Shown here: in pieces, positions 1-10,923 of the stretch
Position numbering within the stretch: the first letter of the stretch is position 1
How the letters are laid out: the number at the start of each line of letters is the position of its first letter
NCBI GenBank assembly: GCA_030737875.1
Contig: CM060915.1
Location: forward strand, 632,588,786-632,652,785
DNA length: 64,000 nt
Source of the DNA: Allium sativum
Lineage: Eukaryota; Streptophyta; Magnoliopsida; Asparagales; Amaryllidaceae
Reading direction: 5' to 3'
Position numbers and translations under genes: made by a program
The notes under the pieces: model-generated
What the model was told of the DNA's origin: nothing
What the model saw: the letters and a program-made list of their open reading frames with translations, nothing else
Database searches by the model: none

Positions 1-254
1 CACCTTTATGTCGTGATTATGCTAAGTTCCCTCTTTCTATCCTTTATGCGCTATTGCGATATGTAAGCGATGGGATTGCGTTTGGGGTTGGGTAAACTTA
101 AAAGACATAAAAACATAAGCTTGGGAATTTACCTATTAAGTTAGGTCTACCCATTGGGAATTTACCTATTAAGTTAGGTCTACCGAATTGCTTGAAAATT
201 TGTAACATGTTTTGGAAACATGATGGACATGACACTTAGAAAAGATAAGTGTGA

Positions 255-460
255 CCAACTCGAGGTTGGGTTGAGTTTGTAGCGTAAACCTACCCGGAAC
301 CGACCGGCTTAACTAGTTGCTACAAACAATAGGACCCAATGTGAGAAGTTGGCCATGTTGTACCTTGAACCCGAGGTTAGACCAAGTTGTGGTGTAAAGC
401 TACCCGGACCCGCCCGGCTTAACTAGTAACCACAACAAGGTCTAATGTGAGAGGATAAGG
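255..460 (+). other. Tandem pair of structured modules in the 5' LTR of A (candidate structured RNA)
   Basis: Module 1 (255-352) pairs CCAACT (255-260) with AGTTGG (347-352), TTGGGT (266-271) with ACCCAA (334-339), and GTTTGTAGC (275-283) with GCTACAAAC (319-327). A CCGG/CCGG cap lies at 294-307. Module 2 (362-460) pairs CCTT (363-366) with AAGG (457-460), TTAGACC (377-383) with GGTCTAA (439-445), and GTTGTGGT (386-393) with ACCACAAC (429-436), with the same CCGG cap at 404-417. CGAGG precedes the second helix in both modules, and TGTGAGA follows its return strand. The helices differ in sequence but keep pairing. The function is unknown. Confidence 0.7.
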
Positions 461-1009
461 CGCATTAAATTAACTAATGCCTCGTGATTAGGGTTAAGTC
501 ATGGTCCACTTAGTACTTAACCAATTTGGGCTTGGTAGATTAATCAGGGTTAAGTCGTGAACTCATCGTTACACTTAACCAAGTTAATCCATGATTAGCA
601 AGAGGGTTAAACCGTACTTAACCCACTAGAAAATCCTAGCAATGGGGGTCCACTCCAGCAGTAATCCCAAGTTTGTATCATCATGGCCCTAGGGACTAGG
701 TTAGGGTGTGGAGCACGAATTACTGGGCTGGAGGTAAGCGACCAATAAACGACGGCCGGGTGGTACGCCAATGTAGTTCCGGACGGACTATGGTCGTGCA
801 CGTAATCCGTATTTGGAGAAGTCACCCATGGGTACCAGTAGATCGAGACTGTGCACTCATGTTTATGGTGTCCAGGGGTTGGCACCCTAGGGCTTGATAC
901 ACCCGAAGGGTGGACCCGGCACAGTTCGACTACAATTATGTTTGGGCCGTATTGACACCAACACGTGACGAGTTAGGCTTATAGGGAGCCGATCGACTAG
1001 ACCGTTTGG

Positions 1010-1102
1010 TTGGACCTTGTGTTAGGGTCACTTCAAGTCATTGGATCTTGTGTTAGGGTCACTTCATGTTATTGGACCTTGTATTAGGGTCACTTCATGT
1101 TA
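1010..1102 (+). repeat. 31-bp tandem repeat, three units, in LTR A
   Basis: Three consecutive 31-bp units start TTGGAYCTTGT and continue with TTAGGGTCACTTCA. They differ at a few positions. The same three units occur at 8367-8459 in the right LTR, so the array predates the insertion of this copy. Confidence 0.85.
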
Positions 1103-1339
1103 TTGGGCCAAAGTTTGGGCCAAGGGATCAATACTTGTTTATTCAAGTCATGTTAGTTTGCAAGTACACCTGTGGTGCAAAACCTTAAACCTGATTATGC
1201 GATGACACCTTTACCTACCTTGTCAGTTAATCATCATGCTAGTATGTTGTTATCCTTATGTTCATCCCTGCTGCTCCTGCCAGTTAACTTTACCAGTTTA
1301 CATTGATTGTAGTAGGGCTTACTCGGTCTTTTTGACTGA

Positions 1340-1377
1340 CCTGTTTTCTTTCGCCTCTTTTCTCCCCCCCCCCCCAG
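1340..1377 (+). other. Polypyrimidine tract and CAG: possible 3' splice site in LTR A
   Basis: A pyrimidine run of about 35 bases, including a long C stretch, ends in CAG at 1377 and is followed by GTTCTCAGGGAGG. The same arrangement occurs at 8735 in the right LTR and at 25631 in the diverged LTR of element B. Retention in two diverged families suggests an acceptor for a leader intron. Splicing itself is an inference. Confidence 0.4.
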
Positions 1378-1762
1378 GTTCTCAGGGAGGGAATATTGGA
1401 GCTTAGCTGGATTTTTGATCGCTTGCTTGTGGGATTTTAGCTCATGTACAGTCTTGACATGAACCTAGCTATGGTTATCACTTATTTTGGGGATAGTACT
1501 TATGTATTTCAGTTTTTTCCAGAAATGTTGTTTTTATCTAGACTTGTGTATTTGGAAAGTTAACATTATGTTGTACCAGACTTGTTTTGAAATGGTTTGA
1601 AAATCTTCCGCTGTTTTATCTATGTTATTTACTCTGTTTACATGTATACATATGTTCTTGTTCTGCCTTGATATATCCTTATGCATGTTTACCTGATTCA
1701 AACGCCCCTCCAAAGTCAGAGTGCTTGCAAGAGTTACCCTGGCGGAGGTGGGGTGTTACATT

Positions 1763-1774
1763 TGGTATCAGAGC
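1763..1774 (+). other. Primer-binding site of element A (tRNA-Met type)
   Basis: TGGTATCAGAGC lies two bases after the LTR end at 1760. This is the standard plant retrotransposon site complementary to the 3' end of initiator tRNA-Met. Confidence 0.93.
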
Positions 1775-1961
1775 ATATTGTTTACGAGAAGGAACAAAAA
1801 GGTTTTTAGAAAACTTTTGGAAAACTATTTTCAAAACAAAGTATAAAGTATTTTCCAAAGAAAAGTCTAGTTTATTTTAAAGGCTATTCCCCAAAAAGCC
1901 ATTAGCAAAATTCCCTCGTTTTTTTCTCCATTCTGAATCTATCTTTTTCTTCGTTTTCAGT

Positions 1962-3926
1962 ATGGCCAATAACTTTGCCATTCCGGAGGGAGTACACGTA
2001 CCTGTTTGGTATAGGAGACTTTTGGAGGCTAGGGCGACCGAAGCCGGCCCCGCAAATATTACTCCTCCTCCGGTAGTTGATGTTCCTCCTCCTCCTGTTG
2101 CTGAGGTTCCTCTTCCTCCTCCCCCTCAGCATCCACAAAAGGATTTCGCGGAGATTTGCAAAGACTTTAAGGCGATGGGTTGCAAGAATTTCATTGGAAC
2201 CGAGACTTATGTAGAGGAAAGGAATTGGTTGAAAGAAACCGAATATCTTTTTACCTTCTTTGATATAGATGACCGTAGGAAGGTTTTATTAGCAGTGTGG
2301 TTGCTAAAGGAAGAAGCTGCACGTTGGTGGGTGGTCACCACCGCTACTAGGCCAATTGAGACTTGGGATGACTTTCGGGGGAAGTTTGGACTAAGGTTCC
2401 TATCACTGAAGCAAGGGGACATGACTATTAGGGAATACATAGATAAGTTTAATCAACTGGCTCGGGTCGGTTTAGACTTGGTTAACACAGCTCAGAAGAA
2501 GGCCCTATACTTTGCTCTAGGATTAAACGAGCCATTACATGGTTTAGCCATGACTCATATACCCTTGGGGGCAACTTTTGAGAGTTTGGTGAATATGGCC
2601 CTACTCAATGAAGAGAATAGGAGCGACAAGAAAGAGATCAAGATGAATGATACTCAAGCCAAGAAGACTGATTCCCAGTGGAAAGGAAATCAGAGTAATC
2701 AGGACAACAAGAACAACAAGAACGACAAGGGCAACAAGAACAAGGCAAAGGAAACAAGAAAGTGCAACTTCTGTGGGATTGTTGGGCACATAGTCAAGGA
2801 CTGTAGGAAGAAGAGAAGGAAATTGGGTGGGTGCTTTCACTGTGGAGAGACTGGACATTTCACTAGGGATTGCCCGAAGAAGCAAGGGCAAGGCCAGGGT
2901 CAGACTCAGCGTGCTGGACCTTCGGGAGGGAAAGTTCATGCTCTCAATGCCGCTCCAGTTCCCGATCGAGGTAGTATTTCTGTTGAGAGCTTTGTATATA
3001 TTTCTGATTTTCCAGTTCGTACCTTGTTTGATTCTGGTGCATCGCATAGCTTTATCTCATCTGACCTTGTTGATAGTTTGCACCTTAGTACTAGCTTGGT
3101 AGAGGATCCCGTCTGTGTCTCAAATCCTATTGGGGGTTCCGCCTATTTGTCTATGATATGTGGGGATTTGAGGATCTCTATACTGAGTGTAGAGTTCTTG
3201 TGTAGTGCTTATGTTCTTGGTTTTAGAGGATACGGATTGATATTGGGCATGGATTGGTTGTCCAGATATGGAGCCATCCTTGATTGTGAGCATAGGGTTG
3301 TGAGGCTCGTGACTCGCCTCGGAAACACCCTAGAGATTTCTTGTGATCCGAGAGGTCCCGTCATGTTGTGCTATCTTGAATCACTCGACTCGTCAATGGA
3401 AACTCTTCAGTCTGTGAGAGTGGTTCGAGAGTATCCGGATGTTTTCGATGAAGTTAGGGGGTTGCCCCCTAAGCGAGAGATTGATTTCCGCATTTATCTG
3501 GTGAATAATGCAAAGCCGGTTTCTTTGCCTGTTCGGCACATGGCTCCGCGTGAAAGGCGGGAGCTAAGTAAGCAAGTGAAGGAGTTGCTTGAGAAGAACT
3601 TCATTAGACGAAGTATATCTGAATGGGGAGCATCGGTGGTATTCGCTACTAAGGCAGATGGTTCTCTCCGACTTTGTGTTGACTATCGAGAGTTGAATAA
3701 GCTGACTAAGAAGAACAGACACCCGTTACCGAGGATTGATGATCTCTTTGACCAGCATGTCGGTGCTTCTGTTTTCTCTCAGCTTGATCTTGCTACTGGA
3801 TTCCATCAGCTCAGGGTAGCTGAAGATAGTATAGACAAGACTGCGTTCAGAACTCCGGATGGATTCTTAGAATGGCTGGTCATGCCATTCGGTTTGACTA
3901 ATGCCCCGCCTACTTCGTGGACTTGA
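1962..3926 (+). pseudogene. gag-protease-reverse transcriptase frame of element A, broken by a frameshift in RT
   Basis: The 654-codon frame starts at the first ATG after the primer site. A proline-rich stretch lies near residues 35-56 and a gag capsid-like domain at about 95-215. Two CX2CX4HX4C zinc knuckles follow (C268/C271/H276/C281 and C291/C294/H299/C304). The aspartic protease motif [12 protein letters not shown] contains the catalytic D357-S-G. The RT fingers and palm start near residue 505 and include the DYRELN and [11 protein letters not shown] segments. The frame ends at TNAPP, just before the FVDD active-site motif, where one base is missing relative to the family. The rest of RT continues in another frame. 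Gag and protease look intact; the polyprotein as a whole does not. Confidence 0.92.
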
Positions 3927-4234
3927 TGAGTAGGGTGTTCAGGGAGTTCTTGAACAAGTTTGTCGTGGTCTTCGTAGATGATATTCTGATCTTCTCTCAG
4001 GATGAGGAAGAACACGCAAGGCATCTCATGGAGGTGATGGATACGCTTAGAACGCATCAGTTGAAGGCCAAGTACTCCAAATGTCACTTTTGGAGAAAAG
4101 AAGTTAGATTTCTTGGGCACATAGTTTCTAAGCAAGGCTTAGTGGTGGATCCTGCTAAAGTGGTCGCGGTTCAAAACCGAAAAGCTCCGACGAGGACAAT
4201 TGAAATAAGAAGTTCTCTCAGTTTAATTAGTTAG
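3912..4234 (+). pseudogene. Continuation of RT of element A after the frameshift
   Basis: This frame resumes exactly where the previous one breaks. It carries the palm motif FVDDILIFS with the two catalytic aspartates, followed by the CHFWRKEVRFLGHIVS segment typical of gypsy RT thumb and connection. It then runs through a decayed stretch (KAPTRTIEIRSSLSL) at the RT/RNase H boundary and stops. No RNase H domain follows; that part of pol appears to be deleted. Confidence 0.88.
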
Positions 4235-4850
4235 TTAGCGTCCCTTGAGCTTAGACCTACCCTTCTGGATCAAGTAGGGACTTCACAGAAAGAAGACCCG
4301 CAGTTAGTCGAGATCATGGATAAGTTGATCCGAGGCGAGATAGTAGTCACCTTGCTATATATGACAAGGGATGGCTAAGACGCGATAAGAGAAAGAGGTT
4401 CTTGACGATGCACATCACCCGAGGAGGTGGCCGAGTTTGTCCCAAGGTGCATGTTGTGCCAACAGGTTAAGGCCGAGTCATAGAAGCCCGGTGCGCTATT
4501 ATATCCATTGGAGGTCCCCGCAATGGAAGTAGTAAAGCGTCACGAAGGATTTCGTGGATGGACTGCCTAAATCAAGGAAAAAGAATACGAGCATGTGGGT
4601 CATAGTAGGTAGACTCACGAAGAGTGCTCATTTCACTCCGTTAAAGAGCGAAAGGACTGCATCGTAGCTAGCGACAGTTTACTTTCAAGAAATAAAGCGG
4701 TTGCACGGGGTTCCCTAAAGGATAGTTAGTAACCATGGCTCAATCTTCACTAGCCAGTTTTGGGATAGTCTACGGGAAGTCATGGGTGAGCAACTGAATC
4801 TAAGCACGGCCTATCATTCGCAGGCGGATGGTTCATTTCGTTCAAGCATG
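4235..4850 (+). pseudogene. Integrase remnant of element A, heavily decayed
   Basis: Short integrase stretches are visible in shifting frames. A zinc-binding tail with CMLCQQVKAE lies near 4430-4478. The first catalytic-aspartate region (DFVDGLPKSRKK) and VIVGRLTKSAHFTPL lie near 4545-4640. FTSQFWDSLREVMG and LSTAYHSQADG lie near 4745-4835. The second catalytic aspartate position reads IVSNHG, so it is lost. The frame ends before the catalytic glutamate. Stops and small deletions are frequent, and no chromodomain can be seen afterwards. Confidence 0.8.
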
Positions 4851-5957
4851 AGTTATAGAAAATCACGTTGGTAAGAGCAATTGGCAACGTGGATTGGTAT
4901 TTTCAAGAAAAGTTCTGCTGCGTGGAATACTTTATAGTAAGTAAACGAGATCCAGGATTCACTAGAAAATTTTGGAGAGCTTGCATGAAACCATGAGGTT
5001 ATAGTTATGTTTAACCCAAGAATGATAGAAGAGTAAGTGAAAGAGGAAGACGAGAGGCGACAACGAAATGGATTCCAACTCATATTTGGAAATAAGAGTT
5101 AAGAAACTAAGAAATCATGAAGTAAAAGACGGTCAAAGCACAGTGGAGTTAAACTCAAAGAAACGTGGCTTAGAAAACTGAAGGCTAGATACGCGCACCA
5201 TATCTCTTTCTAAGAGTATATCCTTGATCCTTGTTTTCCGGTGGAACTTACTCACATGTTATCTTTTAATTATATCCTCTCGATCCCATTTCTGTTGTAA
5301 ACTCCATAAGGGGTCCGTTAGGTTGACTAAACCTTTTGGGTTTTTATAGGATTGGGTTGGATTAGAAAGGGATTTCTTGTAATCCGAAAGGAGTATATCT
5401 TGCTTATCTTCCCGATCTCTTTGTAGCATATCTTTGCTATCCATGATTATCTAGTTTATCATGGTGATCTTGTCATGAGAACCTTAGGTAGAAACCCTTT
5501 GGATGAAACATGTGTTTGAAACAGGTTATGCTTGATGGTTGCAAGTGGTTGCAAGTGTTTGCAAGTGGTTACTCGTGGATGCATTATACACGTTAGGCAC
5601 TAGATCAGCTCACACACTCCTCATAATGCATATGCATGAGTGTTTATGCTTATTCATGGATGAAAATTTCTGTGTTATCACATGGATGTTGCATATGGAT
5701 GTTTGTTATGTGCACACATATAGATGTTATACATTATGTTAGGAATTGCAGACATATGGATTCATTTCACTAACATAATTTGCATTGATGATATTTGCAT
5801 TAGATAAGTACATATACACACACCTTTTCATATGTTCATACAACATTTAGAATCTTGTAAGGACAATGATTGCTCGTGGATGATGTTTTGAGTAGATGGA
5901 TGTTGGATGGTAGGATACGTTCTTCCTAACTTGAAGATTTCGGGGACGAAATCCTTT
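4851..5957 (+). other. Non-coding 3' internal region of element A
   Basis: No pol-like protein is recognisable. It includes short repeats of GCAAGTGGTTGCAAGTG-like words at about 5539-5575. Just before the polypurine tract it has the phrase GGGGACGAAATCC, which recurs in the same position in element C (GAGGACGAAAAG) and before LTR H (GAGGACGCAA). Confidence 0.6.
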
Positions 5958-5970
5958 AAGGAGGGGAGAA
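5958..5970 (+). other. Polypurine tract of element A
   Basis: AAGGAGGGGAGAA lies immediately before the 3' LTR start. It is the expected site for plus-strand DNA priming. Confidence 0.9.
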
Positions 5971-6248
5971 TGTAACAACCCGTATTTTCAATAACCTGTT
6001 ATAACGTAAATCGAGGCAGAATTTAATTCTAAAATCTGAATCAAGGGAAACGGGCTATGCCATTGCGTTCGTCTCGGAAAAATACGCGAAATAGAGTCCG
6101 AGTTTTCGAAAATCGGAGTCCGCATGAACCCGATTAAGGCCCAACGAAGTTTTCAGAAAAATTCAAAGTAAAAAACAGATTTCAAATTCAAGTTTGAATT
6201 TGAAAAATTAGGTCAGTTGGGCTAGGCGGGAAAATTCCCGCCAGAGCA

Positions 6249-6319
6249 CCCAAGTCGACAGCCCTGTCGACTTGGGAGTCGACTTGGTTGGACCCAAGTC
6301 GACAGCCCTGTCGACTTGG
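6249..6319. repeat. Two GTCGAC-centred palindromes upstream of the LTR A promoter
   Basis: Arms CCCAAGTCGACAG and CTGTCGACTTGGG face each other around CC at 6249-6276, giving a near-perfect 28-bp palindrome. A second copy lacking the outer base pair lies at 6294-6319. Extra AGTCGACTTGG and TGTCGACTTGG half-sites lie next to them. The cluster is about 140-210 bp upstream of the TATA box. LTR B has a GTCGAC cluster in the same relative position. Confidence 0.8.
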
Positions 6320-6457
6320 CTGTCGACTTGGTCCAGCCGGGCTGTTTAGCCTGGTGCACCATTTAGAGATTGTGTTGAGCTTGGGGGCCAGATTCGGTTT
6401 TAAGGGCTGAGATTAGAACTAGGGTTTAATCCTAAGGCTAGAACTAATCCTAATCTC

Positions 6458-6465
6458 TATAAATA
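6458..6465 (+). promoter_or_regulatory. TATA box of LTR A
   Basis: TATAAATA lies 487 bp into the LTR and is followed by a leader rich in C and A. This is the likely start region of element transcription. Confidence 0.7.
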
Positions 6466-6914
6466 AGCCCCTAAACTAACCCTAAATCATCATTATTCAT
6501 TCTAGTAACTAAACTATGGCAAAATCAATCCTCTCATGGCCTCCACTCTCTTCATAAAATTCCTAAATCAATTTCTATGAGAGATTTTCCATGCATACAA
6601 GTGTTTTCAAACTTGTATGAGCATTATTAGCTTGCATTCAAGTCAAGTTTCCATATTTATATCATAAAGCAAGAGTTTTGATCATTTTGGCTTAAGGGTT
6701 TTCTATTAAAGCTTGCATTTTGGGGTTTAATTGGTTGCATAAGGGCTTTGTCATATTTCCTAAGCATTGTAAGCCCTATTCCTTTCATACATAAACTCTA
6801 AAGTTAAATGTATGATATGCAAGTTTGCCATGATATGCAAAGTTTACTATGATGTGTTATGCAAGTTTACTATGATGTGATATGCAAGTTCATCAAGTTA
6901 TGTTATGCAAGTTT

Positions 6915-7053
6915 GATATGCAAGTTGTCATATGATATGCAAGTTATGTTATGCAAGTTTGATATGCAAGTTTGTCATATGATATGCAAGTTATGTTATG
7001 CAAGTTTGATATGCAAGTTTGTCATATGATATGCAAGTTATGTTATGCAAGTT
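6915..7053 (+). repeat. 47-bp tandem repeat, three units, in LTR A
   Basis: Three consecutive units of about 46-47 bp are built on GATATGCAAGTTTGTCATAT. Looser ATGCAAGTT copies begin near 6800. The equivalent part of the 5' LTR is outside the window. Confidence 0.85.
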
Positions 7054-7611
7054 TGGGTTGATCATTTGGCTCATGTTATCATGTTATGCAAGCTTATCTT
7101 GGGCTTATGAACATAAAGCTTCAAGCTTTATGCTAAAGGCTGCATTTTGGCAACATGTAAATTATCATATCCCTTATGATAACTTGCATGTGAGGCTAAA
7201 TGCGAACTTATGGCCATTTTTACATGTCATTTATCACCATGTATCACCAATATGCTAAGTTTGGTTTTATGCATGCTTTTGAGACCTAAAATGTAATATG
7301 CAAGTATATGAACATATGTACGTTTCATATGCCACCATGTTGAACTTGTGGCTTCAACACCTTTATGTCGTGATTATGCTAAGTTCCCTCTTTCTATCCT
7401 TTATGCGCTATTGCGATATGTAAGCGATGGGATTGCGTTTGGGGTTGGGTAAACTTAAAAAACATAAAAACATAAGCTTGGGAATTTACCTATTAAGTTA
7501 GGTCTACCCATTGGGAATTTACCTATTAAATTAGGTCTACCCAATTGCTTGAAAATTTGTAACATGTTTTGGAAACATGATGGACATGACACTTAGAAAA
7601 GATAAGTGTGA

Positions 7612-7818
7612 CCAACTCGAGGTTGGGTTGATTTTGTAGCGTAAACCTACCTGGAACCGACCGGCTTAATTAGTTGCTACAAACAATAGGACCCAATGTG
7701 AGAAGTTGGCCATGTTGTACCTTGAACCCGAGGTTAGACCAAGTTGTGGTGTAAAGCTACCCGGACCCGCCCGGCTTAACTAGTAACCACAACAAGGTCT
7801 AAAGTGAGAGGTTAAGGT
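7612..7818 (+). other. Tandem pair of structured modules in the 3' LTR of A
   Basis: These are the copies of the 255-460 modules. The outer helix of module 2 extends to ACCTT/AAGGT here. In module 1 one CCGG strand reads CTGG, which leaves a G-U wobble on + strand RNA but an A-C mismatch on the opposite strand. That is consistent with folding of the sense transcript. One base of the TGTGAGA segment of module 2 differs from the 5' copy. Confidence 0.65.
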
Positions 7819-9115
7819 GCATTAAATTAACTAATGCCTCGTGATTAGGGTTAAGTCATGGTCTACTTAGTACTTAACCAATTTGGGCTTGGTAGATTAA
7901 TCAGGGTTAAGTCGTGAACTCATCGTTACACTTAACCAAGTTAATCCATGATTAGCAAGAGGGTTAAACCGTACTTAACCCACTAGAAAATCCTAGCAAT
8001 GGGGGTCCACTCCAGCAGTAATCCCAAGTTTGTATCATCATGGCCCTAGGGACTAGGTTAGGGTGTGGAGCACGAATTACTGGGCTGGAGGTAAGCGACC
8101 AATAAACGACGGCCGGGTGGTACGCCGATGTAGTTCCGGACGGACTATGGTCGTGCACGTAGTCCGTATTTGGAGAAGTCACCCATGGGTACCAGTAGAT
8201 CGAGACTGTGCACTTATGTTTATGGTGTCCAGGGGTTGGCACCCTAGGGCTTGATACACCCGAAGGGTGGGCCCGGCACAGTTCGACTACAATTATGTTT
8301 GGGCCGTATTGACACCAACACGTGACGAGTTAGGCTTATAGGGAGCCGATCAACTAGACCGTTTGGTTGGACCTTGTGTTAGGGTCACTTCAAGTCATTG
8401 GACCTTGTGTTAGGGTCACTTCATGTTATTGGACCTTGTATTAGGGTCACTTCATGTTATTGGGCCAAAGCTTGGGCCAAGGGATCAATACTTGTTTATT
8501 CAAGTCATGTTAGTTTGCTAGTACACCTGTGGTGCAAAACCTTAAACCTGATTATGCGATGACACCTTTACCTACCTTGTCAGTTAATCATCATGCTAGT
8601 ATGTTGTTATCCTTATGTTCATCCCTGCTGCTCCTGCTAGATAACTTTACCAGTTTACATTGATTGTAGTAGGGCTTACTCAGTCTTTTTGACTGGTCTG
8701 TTTTCTTTCGCCTCTTTTCTTCCGTTTCCCCCCAGGTTCTCAGGGAGGGAATATTGGAGCTTAGCTGGATTTCTGATCGCTTGCTTGTGGGATTTTAGCT
8801 CATGTACGGTCTTGACATGAAGCTAGCTATGGTTATCACTTATTTTGGGGATAGTACTTATGTATTTCAGTTTTTTCCAGAAATGTTTTTATCTAGACTT
8901 GTGTATTTGGAAAGTTAACATTATGTTGTACCAGATTTGTTTTGAAATGGTTTGAAAATCTTCCGCTGTTTTATCTATGTTATTTACTCTGTTTACATAT
9001 ATACATATGTTCTTGTTCTGCCTTGATATATCCTTATGCATGTTTACCTGATTCAAACGCCCCTCCAAAGTCAGAGTGCTTGCAAGAGTCACCCTGGCGG
9101 AGGTGGGGTGTTACA

Positions 9116-9849
9116 GCTGTAGAAAGTAAATAGCTCAGTATTAAGTACGCGGGTATTTAATACAAATAATGTGTACGCCATTCGTGCGAGGGAAAATGTT
9201 CAATACAAATAGCATGTATCTTAGGTGAAAGGTAAATAATTAGCATAACCAACGCATGCTTCCGCATGAACAGCAAAAGATTATGGTCTGAAATTTTAAT
9301 GTTCAAGCACAATTTTTGAGCTACATTTTATCAATGGCATAAGAAATTTAGATGTGTGAATGAATGTTTTGTTTATTCTTTTAAATACATATATCCCACA
9401 TTCTAGTTTTCAGAACAAATATTGATTAATGAACTAGTAGATGTCTTGTAATCAAAATGAAAAAAAAGGTGTATATACATAGATACAGTGCATGGCTGAG
9501 TAATATAGAAATATACATTATTTTTCATGGCTGCAAACTTGTTGATTATAAGATACAAGCAATGACTCTTGTAGATGTCATCAAGTAAATAAAAATGTAA
9601 GGGTAGCTGAATACGTGTTAGTGCTACATATACATACGCATACTTATTTCATTTTGCTTAGAATTTAGGCATGTTTGAGAAAATATGCAGATGAATGGGT
9701 TCTATTATGTTGATACAGTTGCTTGAGTGCGAACTGTGAATGAATTGAGATCTACCCATGCTCATCTTGTCTAACTCTATATAACTGAAAATGGAATTAA
9801 AATTGGTTAAGATTTAAGCATGAACTTTAAGAAAGAACGTTGCTATTTC

Positions 9850-9880
<31 letters not shown>

Positions 9881-10710
9881 AAGAAACTCAAAACTGTGCT
9901 GAGTTAAAATGAACATAACTTTTTGAACACCTTATCTGAATTCAATGATTCAACACATTTTGGAAAGCTAAGATTGTAAGCTACAACTTTTATTCAAAGG
10001 GTTTCATGAAATTTTAATGTTTATTAGGCTAGAAATGCAAATTAATCTCGTGTCTTGATCTATAATATTAGTAAAACTGAGCTGAAATGATGTGCTCATA
10101 ACTTTTAAAAGGTTCATCCGACTTCCACGATCTTATACATTCCGGAAAGCTTAAAACATAAGCTATAACCTTTTGTCTGAAGTTTTTTCAAAATTTTGAA
10201 GTTTGCTAGTCCGAAAATGCAATTTTAAACTGTTGACCTGCACATTAGATTCCAGTTCCAATTTAACATTAGTGTATTGCAATGTGTACCTCTTTATCTT
10301 TGATGTTTTGGTGAATTGTTATGTTATATTAATCGAATGCTACATTATTTTATGAGAATTGAAATTGTGCTTGTCATATCTTTTATATGTAAAGCTAACA
10401 TGCATGATAAGTTTAGGTACACGTGAAGCATATAGATGATCAATTTGGTTAAGAGATATGCGTTGTGCGCAAAATCATAAGTGAAATTGTGCATAAAGGC
10501 TAAATAAAGGTACGTTTCCGGATTAAATATTGTGAAATGTTACTATATTGTGTTATTATCTTGTTTCCCCGCGTTTCGGGATGCCCCGTGTTGGGATGTC
10601 TCTTCTAAGATGTATATTTTGTAATTATATTATATTCGGTTTTTCCGAAATGTCCTCCATACAAAGGAAACTCTACCGAAATATCCGATAAAATTTCGGA
10701 ATATAGAAGA
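9116..10710. repeat. Diverged 1.6-kb duplicate, copy 1
   Basis: From GCTGTAGAAAGTAAAT onwards this matches 16442-16466 plus 19045-20580, with scattered substitutions and small indels. Similarity fades after about 10710. No protein is encoded. Sentences such as CATAACTTTTGAACGG and the mid-part with GTCCTCCATACAAAGGA look like gypsy LTR sequence, so both copies may be remnants of one old LTR family; a segmental duplication is the alternative. Element A has cut its left border. Confidence 0.75.
9850..9878 (+). repeat. Poly(A) tract
   Basis: A run of 29 A inside duplicate copy 1. The matching position in copy 2 (about 19748) has only about 13 A, so the tract expanded or shrank after duplication. 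Confidence 0.95.
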
Positions 10711-10923
10711 ATTTTCATAAAATTCAAAGTTCTATAGTAATGATAAGAAGAAGAATTGTTTAACTAATTAATTTGGAATTAGATGATAAAACGAGTACAC
10801 AATCAAGCCTCATAGATGAATGGCATATGATGAGTATGTCAAACATATTAAAGTCGTTGTATACATTGATTTACTTTTCCCTATAAGAAATTGCGAGGAC
10901 GCAATTTTGATAAGGGGGAAGTC
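10711..10923 (+). other. 3' internal end and polypurine tract preceding LTR H
   Basis: The last 30 bases contain GCGAGGACGCAATTTTG followed by the purine run GATAAGGGGGAAG just before an LTR start at 10924. This is the layout seen at the 3' ends of elements A and C. It therefore looks like the 3' internal end of a gypsy element whose coding part is missing. Confidence 0.6.

Larger units (their letters stand above)
1..1760 (+). repeat. 5' LTR of element A, right-hand 1.76 kb
   Basis: The segment matches 7358-9115 almost base for base and ends GGTGTTACA directly before the primer-binding site. By eye there are a few dozen differences over 1.76 kb, roughly 2 percent, which suggests a fairly recent insertion. 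The U3 part with the promoter lies outside the window. It holds two structured modules (255-460), a 31-bp triple repeat (1010-1102) and a polypyrimidine-CAG site (to 1377). The open frame at 1587-1880 is non-coding LTR sequence read by chance. Confidence 0.93.
1..9115 (+). mobile_element. Ty3/gypsy LTR retrotransposon A (Tekay/Del-like chromovirus, defective)
   Basis: This element has the order LTR, primer-binding site, gag-protease-RT, broken integrase, polypurine tract, LTR. The left LTR is cut by the window edge: base 1 corresponds to 7358 in the right LTR. The right LTR is complete, starting TGTAACAACCC at 5971 and ending GTTACA at 9115. The internal region is only about 4.2 kb because RNase H and much of integrase are gone. 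Long LTRs, the tRNA-Met-type primer site and the RT sequence fit the Tekay/Del lineage of chromoviruses. No chromodomain is visible, so the lineage is an inference. The five bases after the right LTR, GCTGT, are the likely target duplication, but the partner lies outside the window. Confidence 0.93.
5971..9115 (+). repeat. 3' LTR of element A (3,145 bp)
   Basis: The LTR runs from TGTAACAACCC to GGTGTTACA. Landmarks in order are a CCATTGCGTTC word at about 6060-6070, a pair of GTCGAC palindromes (6249-6319), a TATA box (6458-6465), a 47-bp tandem array (6915-7053), two structured modules (7612-7818), a 31-bp triple repeat (8367-8459) and a pyrimidine-CAG site (to 8735). Short open frames inside it have no family resemblance and are treated as chance. 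Confidence 0.95.

Noticed and set aside
255..460. Hammerhead ribozyme of the retrozyme type
   Set aside because: The modules lack the CTGATGA and GAAA core segments, and the helix layout is a linear stack rather than a three-way junction.
607..897. Overlapping open frames of 92 and 63 codons on both strands, repeated at 7964-8254
   Set aside because: They lie within the LTRs of element A and are repeated only because the LTR is duplicated. No domain, codon pattern or family resemblance.
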